A stretch of DNA of 64,000 nt from Magicicada septendecula (taxonomy: Eukaryota; Arthropoda; Insecta; Hemiptera; Cicadidae). Location of the stretch: assembly GCA_034769895.1 (NCBI GenBank), contig CM068370.1:48164344-48228343 (forward strand). Reading direction: 5' to 3'. Shown here piece by piece: positions 1-10,342 of the stretch; positions within the stretch are counted from its first letter, which is position 1, and every line of letters begins with the position of its first letter. A model generated the notes under the pieces. That model was not told the origin of the DNA, ran no database searches, and saw only the letters and a list, made by a program, of their open reading frames with translations. A program made the translations under genes and the position numbers.

Positions 1-517
1 CGTTCAAAAGTTATCGTGAGACATACAGACAAACGAAGCGGTCGAGTTAAAACTGAGAAGCCGATTCGCTCGTTCAATTAATAACGGTTTTCAAAATCAA
101 CTTTACCTCACCACGGGAAATTCGGATACAGTCAAACTTAGCACCGTCTTTGCATTTCTGCGGCGGAACTGTTTTTGACTGTCTGAATACACGATGATCT
201 TTACACTCCTAACAGTATGCATAAGATACGGAAATATTATTACGATTCACGGTAATATCCCCCGTAATAGTTCGCGGGGGGGGGGGGATAGCTGTTTCTG
301 ATTTGGACACTAACGCAGCCAACACAAATACTCAGCAGTTATAACTAATCGAATGCAGTGTTACGGGACGACTGACATAGCCTACGGAAATGAATTCAGT
401 TTCCCAAACACACACAAGTGAGCAAGTACGTGCTGCTTTGTTCCAATCCGTCGTAATTCTATTTAGCACAACGTGATGAAATTATGAGAAATCCGTTACA
501 CGAAGCAATAAACGTTT
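1..517. other. no gene recognised
   Basis: No coding reading frame, RNA gene or recognised repeat is visible. The only notable structure is a run of 12 G at 276-287. The stretch ends at the left arm of a Penelope-like terminus. Confidence 0.5.
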
Positions 518-800
518 GTTGGAAACTTAGTTTGCCGGGCTGTTAGGCCGTGGTTTATAGTTTGAGGTGACAATTTCCAGCTTAGATCGTGCTGGTATAA
601 AAGTTTATATAAGTGGGACTCCCCCCCCCACAAAATACACAATCTCTACCTCATCACTGGGACGAATTGGCGAACACCGTGCCAATCTCAGACGCTGATG
701 ATGGCCCCCCGATGGTGGGGCCGAAACGTTTGTCAACTCGAACTATAAACCACGGCAAATTATCTTCCAACTATGTGAACGCCAGCCGCGAAAGCCTTGC
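518..800. mobile_element. Penelope-like terminus, decayed foldback, with hammerhead core
   Basis: The left arm contains GCCGGGCTGTTAGGCCGTGG and the right arm its partial inverse (ATAAACCACGGCAAATTATC), so the unit is a decayed inverted repeat. The same arm sequences recur near 8.1, 16.7, 41.3, 45.1, 46.3 and 53.0 kb, which defines a dispersed family. The right arm carries a hammerhead-type core at 691-735. The right flank (GCCAGCCGCGAAAGCCTTGC) resembles the outer edge of the copies at 16.9 and 46.2 kb. The Penelope assignment rests on the known link between such mini-hammerheads and Penelope-like retroelements. No reverse transcriptase is present here. Confidence 0.6.
691..735 (+). ncRNA. 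hammerhead ribozyme-like core
   Basis: CTGATGA lies at 695-701. A GC-rich stem II (GGCCCCC against GGGGCC with a short loop) follows, then GAAACGTT from 723. After GAA comes the self-complementary ACGT and then a U, which fits a hammerhead whose stem III forms only between two copies. All core bases are intact. Activity is inferred, not shown. Confidence 0.65.
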
Positions 801-829
801 GAATAAAGTTTGGTTTTTCTTTCTTCAAG

Positions 830-1499
830 GGAAGCCAATAATGTTTACATTACTGTATTAGAAAAGACGCCGGCCAAAACCTGTGTAACTGGCTGAACTT
901 TATAATGCAGCGAGGAATACTAAACATTTGTATAATCAACGGTTTTATCATTATCTTCAGTCCATTCGTTTAAATTCATTATGTTTAAATAATTTTCTTT
1001 GCCCTGATTACATCAAAAGTATCTTAACGAATTATTAAATAATGCTAAGTGGGAGCCCTACTTCTACATTAACCGATACATTGTATACTAGTAAGATATT
1101 ATCTTGCTAAGTCCTCCAGGAATTGTGTTAGGAAGGAATACGAATATCAGTTCTTTATTCCATGCTGAAGACTTTTTGTGTATACAGGACTCGAGAAGAC
1201 TGACTACAGTACTCTAGAGACAGGTCACAAATAGCTCCAAGAAGACAGATGACGTGGACAGCTGATATCATTGAAAACGGGAGCCCAAGAGAAAAATGTA
1301 ATAATATTAATTGGGAGTCGATAATATACTTCACATGTTCTATATTATGTAGCATTTGGACTAACAATATAACGGTTGTAGACAGCATTCGATTTAACTT
1401 TAGATTTTCCGTTCCATTCGTTTGGTCAATTCCCACCAGAGAAATTTGTGGAAATACCGTGTAAATGTATTAGACGATGACTGATTTTCTACAAAAAAA
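830..1499. other. no gene recognised
   Basis: Short open frames on both strands overlap and have no recognisable protein similarity. I see no repeat shared with the rest of the window. Confidence 0.4.
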
Positions 1500-1830
1500 A
1501 AAAACCGGCTATTACAGATGAAATAGTAAGACATGAAACGGTTCGCGCAGGTCGTGGGGGGGCATGCGCTGGGTGTGAAGCGACCAACCATTTGACACAC
1601 CAATCATGCAGCTGTTCTGAACACAAAATAATTGGTTCGAAAACAACGCGTCAAAGTGGGGTCTACGCATGCACAGTGGGGTCTTTTGAAACAGCGCAAC
1701 ATGACACCCGTTTCATGTCTAACTGTTTTAGCTGTACCAACAAATACGATTTTTAAAATTTGGTTATAATACGAGAAACGATATTTTGTTAGCTTAATCT
1801 TCAAGTACACAACGGGTCGCAAGGCCTAAA
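1500..1830 (+). repeat. dispersed repeat F, copy 1
   Basis: The segment holding AGACATGAAACGGTTCGCGC and, further on, GAACACAAAATAATTGG matches the reverse complement of about 28900-29280 over most of its length. Two inverted, diverged copies 27 kb apart show an interspersed repeat. The class is unknown: I see no terminal repeats or coding sequence. Confidence 0.55.
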
Positions 1831-2316
1831 AATGCTAGTGTGCAGACGATTACGATACTAATGCCTTTTCACCACGACTATGCTAGTTTGTAAGTAAATA
1901 CACAAAGAAACCAAGGACACGCCCGTTGTTACAAGAAAAAAAGAGTACGACTTGTTTGTTTTTCCTAAACTTTACTTACTCTGTTATGTAAAACAGTAAC
2001 GAGCTGGAAGAAGACAAAGTCCCACAACAAAGCGACGAGGCACGACGACAAGATTACAGCGACACGCCCCAAAGCGGTCACAACTAAATGTAGACTACTG
2101 TGCATTTCTGTTGCATAACAAGCGCCGTCTATACTATAGTTCCCACCACTACTGCTTCCGACGAGAAAACATTTCTTTCATTATTCCCTAACACACGTCT
2201 GTAGCTGACGATTAGAAAGTTGTTTATTCTTGACGATGTTCGTGCGTACGTACACACCAACATATCGAATAGTCACAGAGCGTGGCCATTAAGTTATCAA
2301 AGAGAAATAGCCTGGT
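1831..2316. other. no gene recognised
   Basis: Unassigned AT-rich sequence with no convincing open frame or repeat match inside the window. Confidence 0.4.
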
Positions 2317-3640
2317 CAGTGGCGTATCTAGAATTTGGTTGGGGGGGGGGTTAGGTTGAATCGGCTTCATACGAAACATAAAACAAGTAAAGTCTAATCA
2401 ACATTACTATTTTTAAAGTGGCTGTAAAAAGTGCGATAACATCCTGAAACCAATCCCATTAAAGTAAACGGTAAGAACTCAATAAAAATACGCGTTATTG
2501 AAACATCGTTTACAAGGTATTTATTGCCTGGGTTGATTTTCCTATATTTCATATTTCAAACGTATACGCAATGCTGTGTAATAAACCTGTTTGCAGTGAC
2601 GGTTCAAGGTTCTGACAGTTGGGGGTTCAATGTCTGAATGTTTCAGTAATGTAGGAGCACACTATTTCAAACAACACACGAGGTGGGTCGCAACATGGAG
2701 AAATGACTGTTGTGTTAGTAATATTAGGTTGTGTTTTGCTATTTGTAAGTTATTCTCAAAATATATAGTTAAAATAGTACGGTGGTTAAATGCCTACCTT
2801 ATTTTGGAATCACATATTTTGTGGTTAAATTGTTCAAGTCCCAGGTGCTACACTGCTCCCAGCATCTTTCATACTTTGTGTTACACTGTTTGTTGTTGAA
2901 GTTGTTAAATGTTTATGTAAAAAATCCATCCACCTTTCCTTTTTAGCACCAAATTCATCAATAATAATTTCATGAAATCTACAAATTTGCGAACAAATTT
3001 TTTTCCATTGACAGCATAGCACTATTTTATTTGACTTTAAGACTTCGCTCCACACATTTCCACTGCATAATGTATGACAGAGAAATCTGACACAACGCTG
3101 AAAGTAAACGGACAAATCATATGGTAAAAATCATAATTGCTGTGGTATGAAAATGTTGACATTCCCGGTCAGGGCGGTTCGGCCCTCGTCGGAACTATTC
3201 GTCTCTGTCGCTAAGCTGGAATGTTAGCGACAATTCAATGTAATTTTGCGTATACCGAGTTCCCTCTCTAAAGCTCTCTACGTACGCTAGGAGGTGGTGA
3301 GAGCTGCTTTGCACCTCGAGCAATAGTAGCGAGCAATTCGCTTATTACGCGAATCGATTATTGTTCAGGCAAGACGGTTAATCTCACAAATCTCGTTAAT
3401 TAAAATCAGAAACAAATCCTTAAAATTATTTAAATTATTTAGAGGGTTCAATGAACCATTGAACCTTATGGATGAGCCACCACTGCCTGTTTGTATATTT
3501 AAAAAAGAGTTACTACTATACAGTATTAGCGTATACAGCCGGAAAAAAAATAAACAGTCTAAAAAGTAATTAGAGATTAACAAAATTCGTCAACTTTTTC
3601 AATCCTCTGGGGGGGGGGGGTTCTAGTGTAATCACTATGG
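2317..3640 (+). mobile_element. MITE A, hAT-type terminus, split by an insertion
   Basis: It starts CAGTGGCGTATCTAGAATTT followed by a G-tract, as does the uninterrupted relative at 12081. Up to 2593 it tracks that copy, then a foreign element intervenes (2594-3485), after which MITE A resumes at TTTGTATATTTAAAAAAG and reaches a second G-tract at about 3609-3620. The right terminus is decayed. It has no coding capacity. The CAGTGGCG terminus suggests mobilisation by a hAT transposase; this is inferred from the terminus only. Confidence 0.7.
2594..3485 (+). mobile_element. hAT-like non-autonomous element, exact 8-bp duplication
   Basis: The 892-bp unit begins CAGTGACGG and ends CCACCACTG, an inverted terminal pair. 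It is flanked by the exact 8-mer CCTGTTTG at 2586-2593 and 3486-3493, the target-site size of hAT transposons. A second copy lies at 43168-44129; both share an internal block with CCCGGTCA and CGGTTCGGCCCTCGTCGGAA. It has no transposase frame. It sits inside MITE A, where the uninterrupted copy reads GTGTAATAAATCTGTTTG, so this is a clean nested insertion. Confidence 0.85.
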
Positions 3641-3984
3641 GGTTCTAGAGTAATCACTAGATTTAATTTTTCAGAATATATTTTTTGTGCAAATTATTTC
3701 CAAGGGCAAGGGATTTCAAAAAGTGACCAAAATCCGACAGGGATCACAACAAAACAAAAATATTTAAACATATATGGATCATCACAGCTACAACTGTTGT
3801 ATGAAAGTATGTCGTTTTAAAGAATAAAACCTGAAAATCGTTTTAGGGCTTAATGTTAAAATTGTAAAATTTTTCAAAACGTGTACTTGTGTCCTGAAGA
3901 GAGACAGTTCTACCTGCGAACTAGTCTTGTATGGCGTATCAAACACTAAAATCCGGATTATTCACACATCCTAAAATATTCTCA
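3641..3984. other. no gene recognised
   Basis: AT-rich sequence between MITE A and a LINE relic. Nothing recognisable is present. Confidence 0.4.
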
Positions 3985-4425
3985 AGTGGATCAGCAGCCT
4001 CTTGTTCTTTTCCTCCGGACCTCTACAGGCAGGAATGGCCCTTGGCTTCCGCCACCACTCGCCTCCAGTTTTCTCTTTCTATTGCAACGTTTCTCCAGGT
4101 TTGTACGCCCATTCTTCTTAAGTCTTCCTCCATCTCATGTATCCATCGCTTTCTGGGTCTGCCCCTTCTTCTTGTTCCATCCATGCTTCCATTTACCACT
4201 TGCTTGGATAGTCTATTCTGTGCCATTCTCTCCACATGTCCCAGTCAGCTTATCCGCCTTGCCTTTTTGAAGCGCACTATATCCTCCCGCTGCAATATTT
4301 CATCAATTTCAGCATTTCGCAGACATCTCCAGTCTTCTGCTTCCATTACTGGGCCGTATATTTTTCTCACTATTTTCCTTTCAAACAGTCTCAACGAATT
4401 TACTGATACAGCCGTGAGTGGCCAT
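3985..4425 (-). pseudogene. LINE reverse transcriptase C-terminal fragment
   Basis: Read on the minus strand from about 4420, the sequence encodes KIYGPVMEAEDWRCLRNAEI, then LGHVERM and GRPRKRW, ending EAKGHSCL before a stop near 4023. This is the conserved C-terminal tail of the ORF of many insect non-LTR retrotransposons: a KIYGP segment, a GHVERM segment, a basic GRPRKRW block and a W-R-A-K tail. One in-frame stop interrupts it before LGHVERM, so it is dead. The reverse transcriptase domain is missing, as expected for a 5'-truncated insertion. The clade was not assigned. Confidence 0.8.
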
Positions 4426-4787
4426 GCGAACCAGCTGGCCTATTTGTATATAAACGCTACGTATGTTATTGATATTTGCACTTGTAAACAAATAAATATC
4501 TACAGAAGTAAACGTTCTGCATCCACAATGTAAACATTTAATTATGACAACAATTTTTATAACGCGTTTCCTCGTTTGCCTAATAACTGAATCGATGATT
4601 GCACAAAGGGCAGAGTCACTTTTTTACGAATTAGAGTTAACAGTGGTTTTCCCATATTAAGAGTCTGATGCATCGTCTAGGTTAGAAATGGCACGAGTCT
4701 CTAACACGTAAACTTGGCAGTATTGTAGTCATTTGTGACTGTGAGTATAGAAAGGCCAAGAGTCATTGATTCATGCCGTTTGTGCAC

Positions 4788-5254
4788 TCAATAGCTGGTA
4801 AGCTGACCAGCTGATTCATTTACAAATATGATAGACCGTATGTTTCTAGTCAAAATTTCGTCACTTTTGACTGAAATTACTTCAAGATTTACTATGAAAT
4901 CTGTTAAAACTGAAGACATTTTAAACTTTAATGGCTGGTGGTGGCCTTCATTCTCCAAAAAAAACGTGTCTTTTAAATGAAAGCCTTGGGAATAAAGTTC
5001 CACGCAGTGAGAAAGTGACTTTTCAGCCCTTAGCGTACATGATGTTTACATATTCCAATAAACATTTGGGAGCAGTTAAGGAACGTCCATTTATTGATAG
5101 CATACCGGAACATACGTTTGTTCTGTCAAGAAACCGTTGGGCTACAGATTTACCAGCTCCTACATTAAAATATGAGAGAATGACCCCTTTTGCAGAAGAC
5201 AAAGTAAAAGACATTAAGAGATTGAATCTGAATATAGATAGGGTTTTATACTGA
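4788..5254 (+). pseudogene. uncharacterised element-borne protein, C-terminal part, frameshifted
   Basis: One frame from about 4815 reads SFTNMIDRMFLVKISSLLTE, then KSVKTEDILNFNGWWWPSF, and stops at about 4979. A second frame, overlapping from 4931, carries on with ESLGNKVPRSEKVTFQPLAY through RNRWATDLPAPTLKYERMTP to a stop at 5252-5254. The two halves join sensibly if one base was gained or lost in the A-run near 4960, so I read it as one broken gene. I do not recognise a catalytic motif. The WWP / FQPLAY / L-P-APT layout resembles uncharacterised proteins that recur in insect genomes with mobile DNA; this is from memory and unverified. The 16-mer TGATTGCACAAAGGGC flanks it at about 4595 and 5455 in direct orientation. 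Confidence 0.5.
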
Positions 5255-5633
5255 ATTGATCGCATGGCCAACAGCTATGCAAGTTGGTAGTGGGGACAGA
5301 AGCAATGTTTCTATATAGTGATACAACGCATGATGAAAATTAATATTTTCCTGGATTTGAATTAATGTCATCAGTGCTTTAAGTATTTAAAAGATGTAAA
5401 TAAAGAAATTTGTTTAAAAAACAAATATTTTATTTTGTTTTAGTAAAAACCGTTGATTGCACAAAGGGCGTACGTCAGAATATTTTTTATTTTTATTTTT
5501 TTGTACAAAAGCAATTCATTCAACACTCAACAGTAAAACTAAATTAATAAGCACAAATTTTATCAACTAAAAACTTATCATCACGTTTTTATCACAGATT
5601 TTAGTATAGTCAACATTATTAAATACTGGGCTG
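5255..5633. other. AT-rich flank of the broken gene
   Basis: A possible polyadenylation signal, AATAAA, lies near 5399 and an AT-rich tract follows. No gene is recognised. Confidence 0.35.
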
Positions 5634-5966
5634 TTTAATCGGTTGCTGTATAATCTCGAAATTGTCGGCAGCGTTTCGTATCCCACCCTCGGGAATCTCT
5701 TTCAAGTCACAAAAAATGTGACAGATTGTTTTGAAACAGTTACGGCAGTTCTCGGCCGAACGATCCCAGACAACTTTTTTTGGGTAAGAGCATGGTAAGA
5801 GTAAGTTCCTCTTACCCGAAAAAAGTTGCCGCCGGGTATCGTTCGGCCAGGATTCTGCCGTAACTGTTTCATAGCACTCTGTCGCTTTTTGCGGCCCGGA
5901 CAAGATTCCCGAGGGTGGGATACGAAACGCTGCCGACGATGTCGAGATTATACTGCAACCGACCAC
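5634..5966. mobile_element. foldback element with about 150-bp arms
   Basis: The left arm (AATCGGTTGCTGTATAATCT, later CGTATCCCACCCTCGGGAA) is answered by its near-exact reverse complement to 5966. The centre is TTTTGGGTAAGAGC / CTCTTACCCGAAAA near 5780-5825, so the whole unit can form one long hairpin. The right end, CCGACCACGG, recalls the ACCACGGCC ends of the Penelope-like units, but there is no hammerhead core. It has no coding frame. Confidence 0.75.
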
Positions 5967-6029
5967 GGTCTCACAACCCGGTATTTAATAATCTTTAGTA
6001 CATTGAGATTAGACTAAAACAGTTTTTAG

Positions 6030-6520
6030 TCATCATCATCTTCACGGATGGTTTGTTCCGGTCTCATTAGAGCTGGTCACTCCAGCGCTTCCTCGGACGT
6101 CCCACACTTCTCCGTCCCCTCGGCTTATAGTTCCATAGTTGTTTGGGGCTGCGCCAGTCATCCATTCGCCAAAGATGTTCCCACCAATTCAGCCGATACT
6201 GGGTGATCCCCTGTCGAGTATACTCATAATATTCAGTTCCTGCCGTATATCTGCGTTTCTTCTACGATCATGGAGAGTATACCCTGCCACGTGCCTGAGA
6301 AATCTTATTTCAGCCCCTTGGATGCGACTGGCCTGGCCTTTCGTTAAAGTCCAATTCTCAAACCCATAAAGAAGTGTGGGAAGAGCAATCACTCTGTAGA
6401 ATTTTAAGCGTGTTCCTTTACTTGCTGACTTAATGGTTCGCCTAATGGTCTGGCACATAAGGTTGAACTTATGCAACTTATTCACAACGTACTTGCATGT
6501 ATTATAAGACACACTGTACG
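6030..6520 (-). pseudogene. LINE fragment, RT C-terminal tail
   Basis: On the minus strand from 6512 the frame reads LPTLLYGFENWTLTKGQASR, FLRHVAGYTLHDRRRNADIR and QELNIMSILDR; after a small change it continues through a WWEH-like region and a GRPRKR block. This is the post-RT tail of a LINE ORF. It shares the NADIRQELNIMSILDR segment with copies at 13384, 28090 and 36546, so one family is present four times. The minus-strand 3' end is a GATGATGATGA tail at about 6030-6040. The preceding stem-loop has lost one side. 5' truncated. Confidence 0.85.
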
Positions 6521-6889
6521 CCAGGTATTCAAAATTGCTAACTTGTTCCAGGAACAGTTGTAGGTGTTTCCTGACAAAATTTAGTTTTGGAGAGTCAATT
6601 GCGTGTAAAGGCTCGTGTTTTCTTGTGAACAGTTTACTGTCGTCTATTACATGTAGGTCAGTGTTTACACACTCAGTTTGTAGTTACAGTCATTCAAAGT
6701 AAACAACGTAACGTTTAACATAACTCAAGGTTATCTGTGTGTGTAAACTACAGATAAAGTAGGCCTATATATGCGCTGTTATCAGTTACTTCTACTTAAA
6801 ATAACGATCAAATCTTAGAATAAAATACGCAGTAAACGAATGGCGCATCGAATTGTGCAACCTTAGATTTGCTATTATTGTAAAACGGT
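6521..6889. other. no gene recognised
   Basis: Unassigned sequence between a LINE and a satellite array. No repeat match was found inside the window. Confidence 0.4.
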
Positions 6890-7800
6890 TTGTTTATGAT
6901 TCGTGGTTCTATAATACAGACCCATAATTTAACGCCACCGACTCCGAAAGACTAAGAAGAAAAATACGTACTGGGTTATATATAGCGCTGGATGGGTTTT
7001 CATCGTTTAATACAGACCCATAATTTAACGCCACCGATTCCGAACAACTAAGAAGAAAAATACGTACTGGATTATATATAGCGCTGGTTGGGTTTTCATC
7101 GTTTAATACAGACCCATAATTTAACGCCACCGACTCCGAAAGACTAAGAAGAAAAATACGTACTGGGTTATATATCGCTGGATGGGTTTTCATCGTTTAA
7201 TACAGACCCATAATTTAACGCCACCGATTCCGAACAACTAAGAAGAAAAATACGTACTGGCTTATATATAGCGCTGGATGGGTTTTCATCGTTTAATACA
7301 GACCCATAATTTAACGCCACCGATTCCGAACGACTAAGAAGAAAAATACGTACTGGGTTATATATAGCGCTGGCTGGTTTGTCATCACTGTTTACTTTAC
7401 GCATACCGTATTTATTCTTATTTAATTTAGTTATTGTGCCTCTATATTCTCGTTCTCTTTTAGCCAGCAATTGGGAAAACTGCCTGAACCTCTCTGCATA
7501 CGTATATTCGTAACACGATTCGTGATTCTATAATACAGACCCATAATTTAACGCCACCGACTAGAAGAGAGTTATGTACTAGGTAGGGCAGAGCGCTCGC
7601 TGGTTTGCCATCGTGACTGTATATTCTCCTTCTTTTCTAGTCAGCAATTCGAAAAAAACTGGCTGAACCTCTCTACATATATTCGTAACACGATTCGTGA
7701 TTCTGCAATTAAGATCTATAATTTAACGCCACAGACTCCGAAAGACTAAGAAGAGATGTGTACTAGGTAGGGCATAACGCTTGCTGGTTTGTCATCGTTT
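6890..7800 (+). repeat. satellite array, 96-bp unit, with degenerate longer units
   Basis: TACAGACCCATAATTTAACG begins at 6915, 7011, 7107, 7201 and 7297, giving five units of 96, 96, 94 and 96 bp spacing. Two diverged, more widely spaced units follow at about 7530 and 7700, separated by sequence around CAGCAATT and TATTCGTAACACGATTCGTG. Because 96 is divisible by three, the minus strand gives long frames with a repeated 32-residue peptide (for example SESVALNYGSVLNDENP). This is a by-product of the array and not evidence of a gene. Confidence 0.9.
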
Positions 7801-8103
7801 TACGTGTGATTAGTTATCATTTAAAATCCGGATTATATCTGCCTTACAATCATGGCAACTGAATCAAGGCGCTGGTATCTGTGATACCACACGTTAACTA
7901 CTATATTATGGCAATTTCAAATTTATATTACTATAAACAATTCCACACTTACTTCGAAAAAACGCTCAATTTGAATTTAGGCAACTATCACAAAGCCGTT
8001 ATTCAGACTACACCAATGTTTCCGCAGTAATGTATACATTTTTTTTTTAAACAAACTGACTGAACTCCGAGCTATTGGGGCCGTGGTCCACTCCTGTTGT
8101 TAC

Positions 8104-8146
8104 TATCAGACGTTTCGGCTTCTCCTCTGGAAGCCACCTTCAGTGT
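8104..8146 (-). ncRNA. hammerhead-like core, degenerate
   Basis: On the minus strand it reads CTGAAGG, a stem II of GGCTTCC / GGAGAAGCC type, then GAAACGTCTG. The last A of CTGANGA is G here, a change in the catalytic core, so activity is doubtful. Confidence 0.5.
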
Positions 8147-8254
8147 GCAAAAACGATTCGCTAACTGACACGGTCTTCGGCAGTTAACCACAGTACTGTG
8201 GCAAAAGAAAGAACTGACGAAGACCGTCGTGTCAGTCAGCGAATCGTTTTTTGC

Positions 8255-8295
8255 ACACTGAAGATGACTTCCAGAAGGGAGACCGAAACGTCTGT
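8255..8295 (+). ncRNA. hammerhead ribozyme-like core
   Basis: CTGAAGA at 8258-8264 and GAAACGTCTG from 8285 flank a partly eroded stem II (GACTTCC / GGGAGACC). The core bases are intact. ACGT follows GAA and C sits at the expected cleavage site. Confidence 0.55.
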
Positions 8296-8370
8296 TAGTA
8301 ACAACAGAAGTGGGCCACGTCGGAGTTTAATCAGTTTGTTTCCGACACTGTTGACGCCGGCTGTGAAAGA

Positions 8371-9372
8371 ATATTATGTACAGAATATTAAATGTTATGA
8401 AATATATAAATGAATATAATAAATAAATAAATATATATTATTTATATAATATATAAATGAATATTAAATGAAAGAAAATTATGTACAGAATATTAAATGT
8501 TTGTTGTTTAGCAAACCGTTAAACAACAATAATAATACGCGACGCTAAAAAAACGTCTGGGACTGTGTTGGGAAAAAGTATATAATAAATTAAGGTTATT
8601 TCTGTGGGATACACAGAACGCTAAACGCGAAGGTACAGTAACAAACAATCCTTATCATGCACGGCAGCGTTTTAACAATCCTAAAACAGCGTAGACGGCC
8701 CAACGAATCACGTTTTCCATACAACAGCAGTGGATGATAGCAACCTTCGACAAGGTTAGTTAGAACACTGATACACAACATAGTTAGAACTCTGATAACC
8801 TGCACGCGTTATGCACGCTCCAACGTATTTCTGTAACGCTTATCAGTCGTATACGCCTATATATACGAGCTATATTGCAACAAAAATAGCCGAATTCATC
8901 ATAAACGCACTAGCCGGTTTATAAATAAACACATGAATGGCCACGGAATTTGGAGACTAAAACTCGACTAAAAATAACGAGGTCAGGTCAGGGGTTTAAA
9001 CTAATCTAATCTTATAAAACTTTAAACCTAAACAAAAAAAAACGCGAGCTGAAGTTTCTACACGCACCACACAGTAAACTATAATTCATAATATTGGACG
9101 AACAAGAAGAACACACAAACGTTTTCGGAAATAACAATCACTTGCTCGGTCGCGAAGCAATCTCAAATCGTCGACTTTGCTTGGAAATAAAATTCCCCCT
9201 GTACTGACGCAGGAAGGCACCCGCCTTACAGAATTTAATTAATACGCATCACTTCCTTTTTTATAGAATTTACCTGATACTGTAGAACCTGATAATCTGA
9301 ACGCACCTAAGTAAATTATACTAAAACGTTTCCGACATTATAAACAGACAGAAAGAGAGACGTATAAACAAT
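8371..9372. other. no gene recognised
   Basis: A TATAAAT-rich stretch at 8400-8460 is low complexity. The remainder has no recognised gene. CpG is frequent (22 by eye in 9001-9420). Confidence 0.4.
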
Positions 9373-10228
9373 TTTTTTTTTTAACATCGGTTTATAGCGT
9401 CTGCCGTCGCTGTCCGATTTCCAGATTTTCTCTCCAATATTTTTTGTCCTGACAATGTTCTTCTGTCAGATTCCTCGCACTTAGAGCTTTCTGGATACTC
9501 TCTCCCCATGATCGTCTGGGTCTTCCCCTCTTCCTCTTCTCCGGGGGTAACCATTCCATTATTCTTTTTGGCAACTTTTCTCCTCCCATCCGTTTAACAT
9601 GTCCAAACAAAATTAACTGTCTTCTTTCTATTTCGTCTACTACTGCATGTTTCACATTTATCATTTCCCTAATCTGTTCATTTCTTATTTTCTCTCGCCT
9701 GGATACTCTGCATGATCTCCTTACTGCATCCATCTCTACAGCTAGTATTTTCCTTTTGTCCGCTTCTGTCATTCTCCAACTCTCAGCACCATTCAACAGA
9801 ATAACTTACTCTTTACGATAGTATTGTATATCTGTACTTCCCTTCCTCTAGTTATCTGGTCATGTCACCTACTATTTAGCCTTTTCATAGCCCTCCGTCC
9901 CATGCCTACTCTCTCCTTTATTTTATCTGTATCTCTGCCATCCTAGTTTACCTGTACTCCTAAATACTTATATGCCTGGCAATTTTCAATTTCTTCATTA
10001 TTTTCCAGTTGCAAGTTGGTTTCAGTACCTCCCACACATAAATACTTGGTCTTTTCTAGATTTATTGACAGTCCCCAACTCTCGTATTCGTCTTTGATCT
10101 TCCGAGTCATATACTCCAAGTCCTCTTTGTCTTGTGCTACTAAGATCTGGTCATCCGCGAATTGTAATGTGAAAATATGGGTTCCATCTACTGGAATTCC
10201 CACACCTCGCACTTTCTTAAACAAAAAT
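9373..10228 (-). pseudogene. LINE: RT catalytic region plus C-terminal tail, 5' truncated
   Basis: The minus-strand frame at 10224-9943 contains LQFADDQILVAQDKEDL, where FADD is the reverse transcriptase catalytic motif, then SINLEKTKYLCVGG and YKYLGVQV. After a disrupted stretch (9942-9797) a second frame runs 9796-9392 with MNGAESWRMTEADKRK, LILFGHVKRMGGEKLPKRI, KRKRGRPRRSW and a tail through KYWRENLEI. The order fits a LINE ORF from RT motif C to its end. A run of T at about 9371-9383 on the plus strand is the poly(A) tail, directly after the stop. The endonuclease and N-terminal RT are absent. It is the most complete LINE here, but broken. Its tail is poly(A), unlike the GAT-tailed copies. 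Confidence 0.9.
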
Positions 10229-10342
10229 TTACCGTAATTTAAATAAATTTATCAATTACACATGAAGTCGTCTAAATTGAGAAAAAATCGCTTTGTATCT
10301 TTGCAATGAATCAAAAAAATGCGGGAATAAAATGTCTTAACA

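Larger units (their letters stand above)
8049..8370. mobile_element. Penelope-like foldback with two inverted hammerhead cores
   Basis: Left arm AAACAAACTGACTGAACTCC through GGGGCCGTGGTCCAC matches the inverse of the right arm ending near 8343. The centre holds ACCACAGTACTGTGG at about 8190. Each arm carries a hammerhead-type core pointing outward (minus at 8107-8143, plus at 8258-8293). The right flank GACGCCGGCTGTGAAAG matches the outer edge of the 46.2-kb copy. It has no coding sequence. It is probably two terminal segments joined head to head, an arrangement known for Penelope-like elements. Confidence 0.7.

Noticed and set aside
4023-4533. 200-residue plus-strand frame over 3931-4533
   Set aside because: It is the antisense shadow of the LINE fragment encoded on the minus strand.
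6909-7470. Two minus-strand frames with a repeated 32-residue peptide
   Set aside because: They arise from a 96-bp satellite whose period is divisible by three; one 94-bp unit breaks the frame and there is no gene context.
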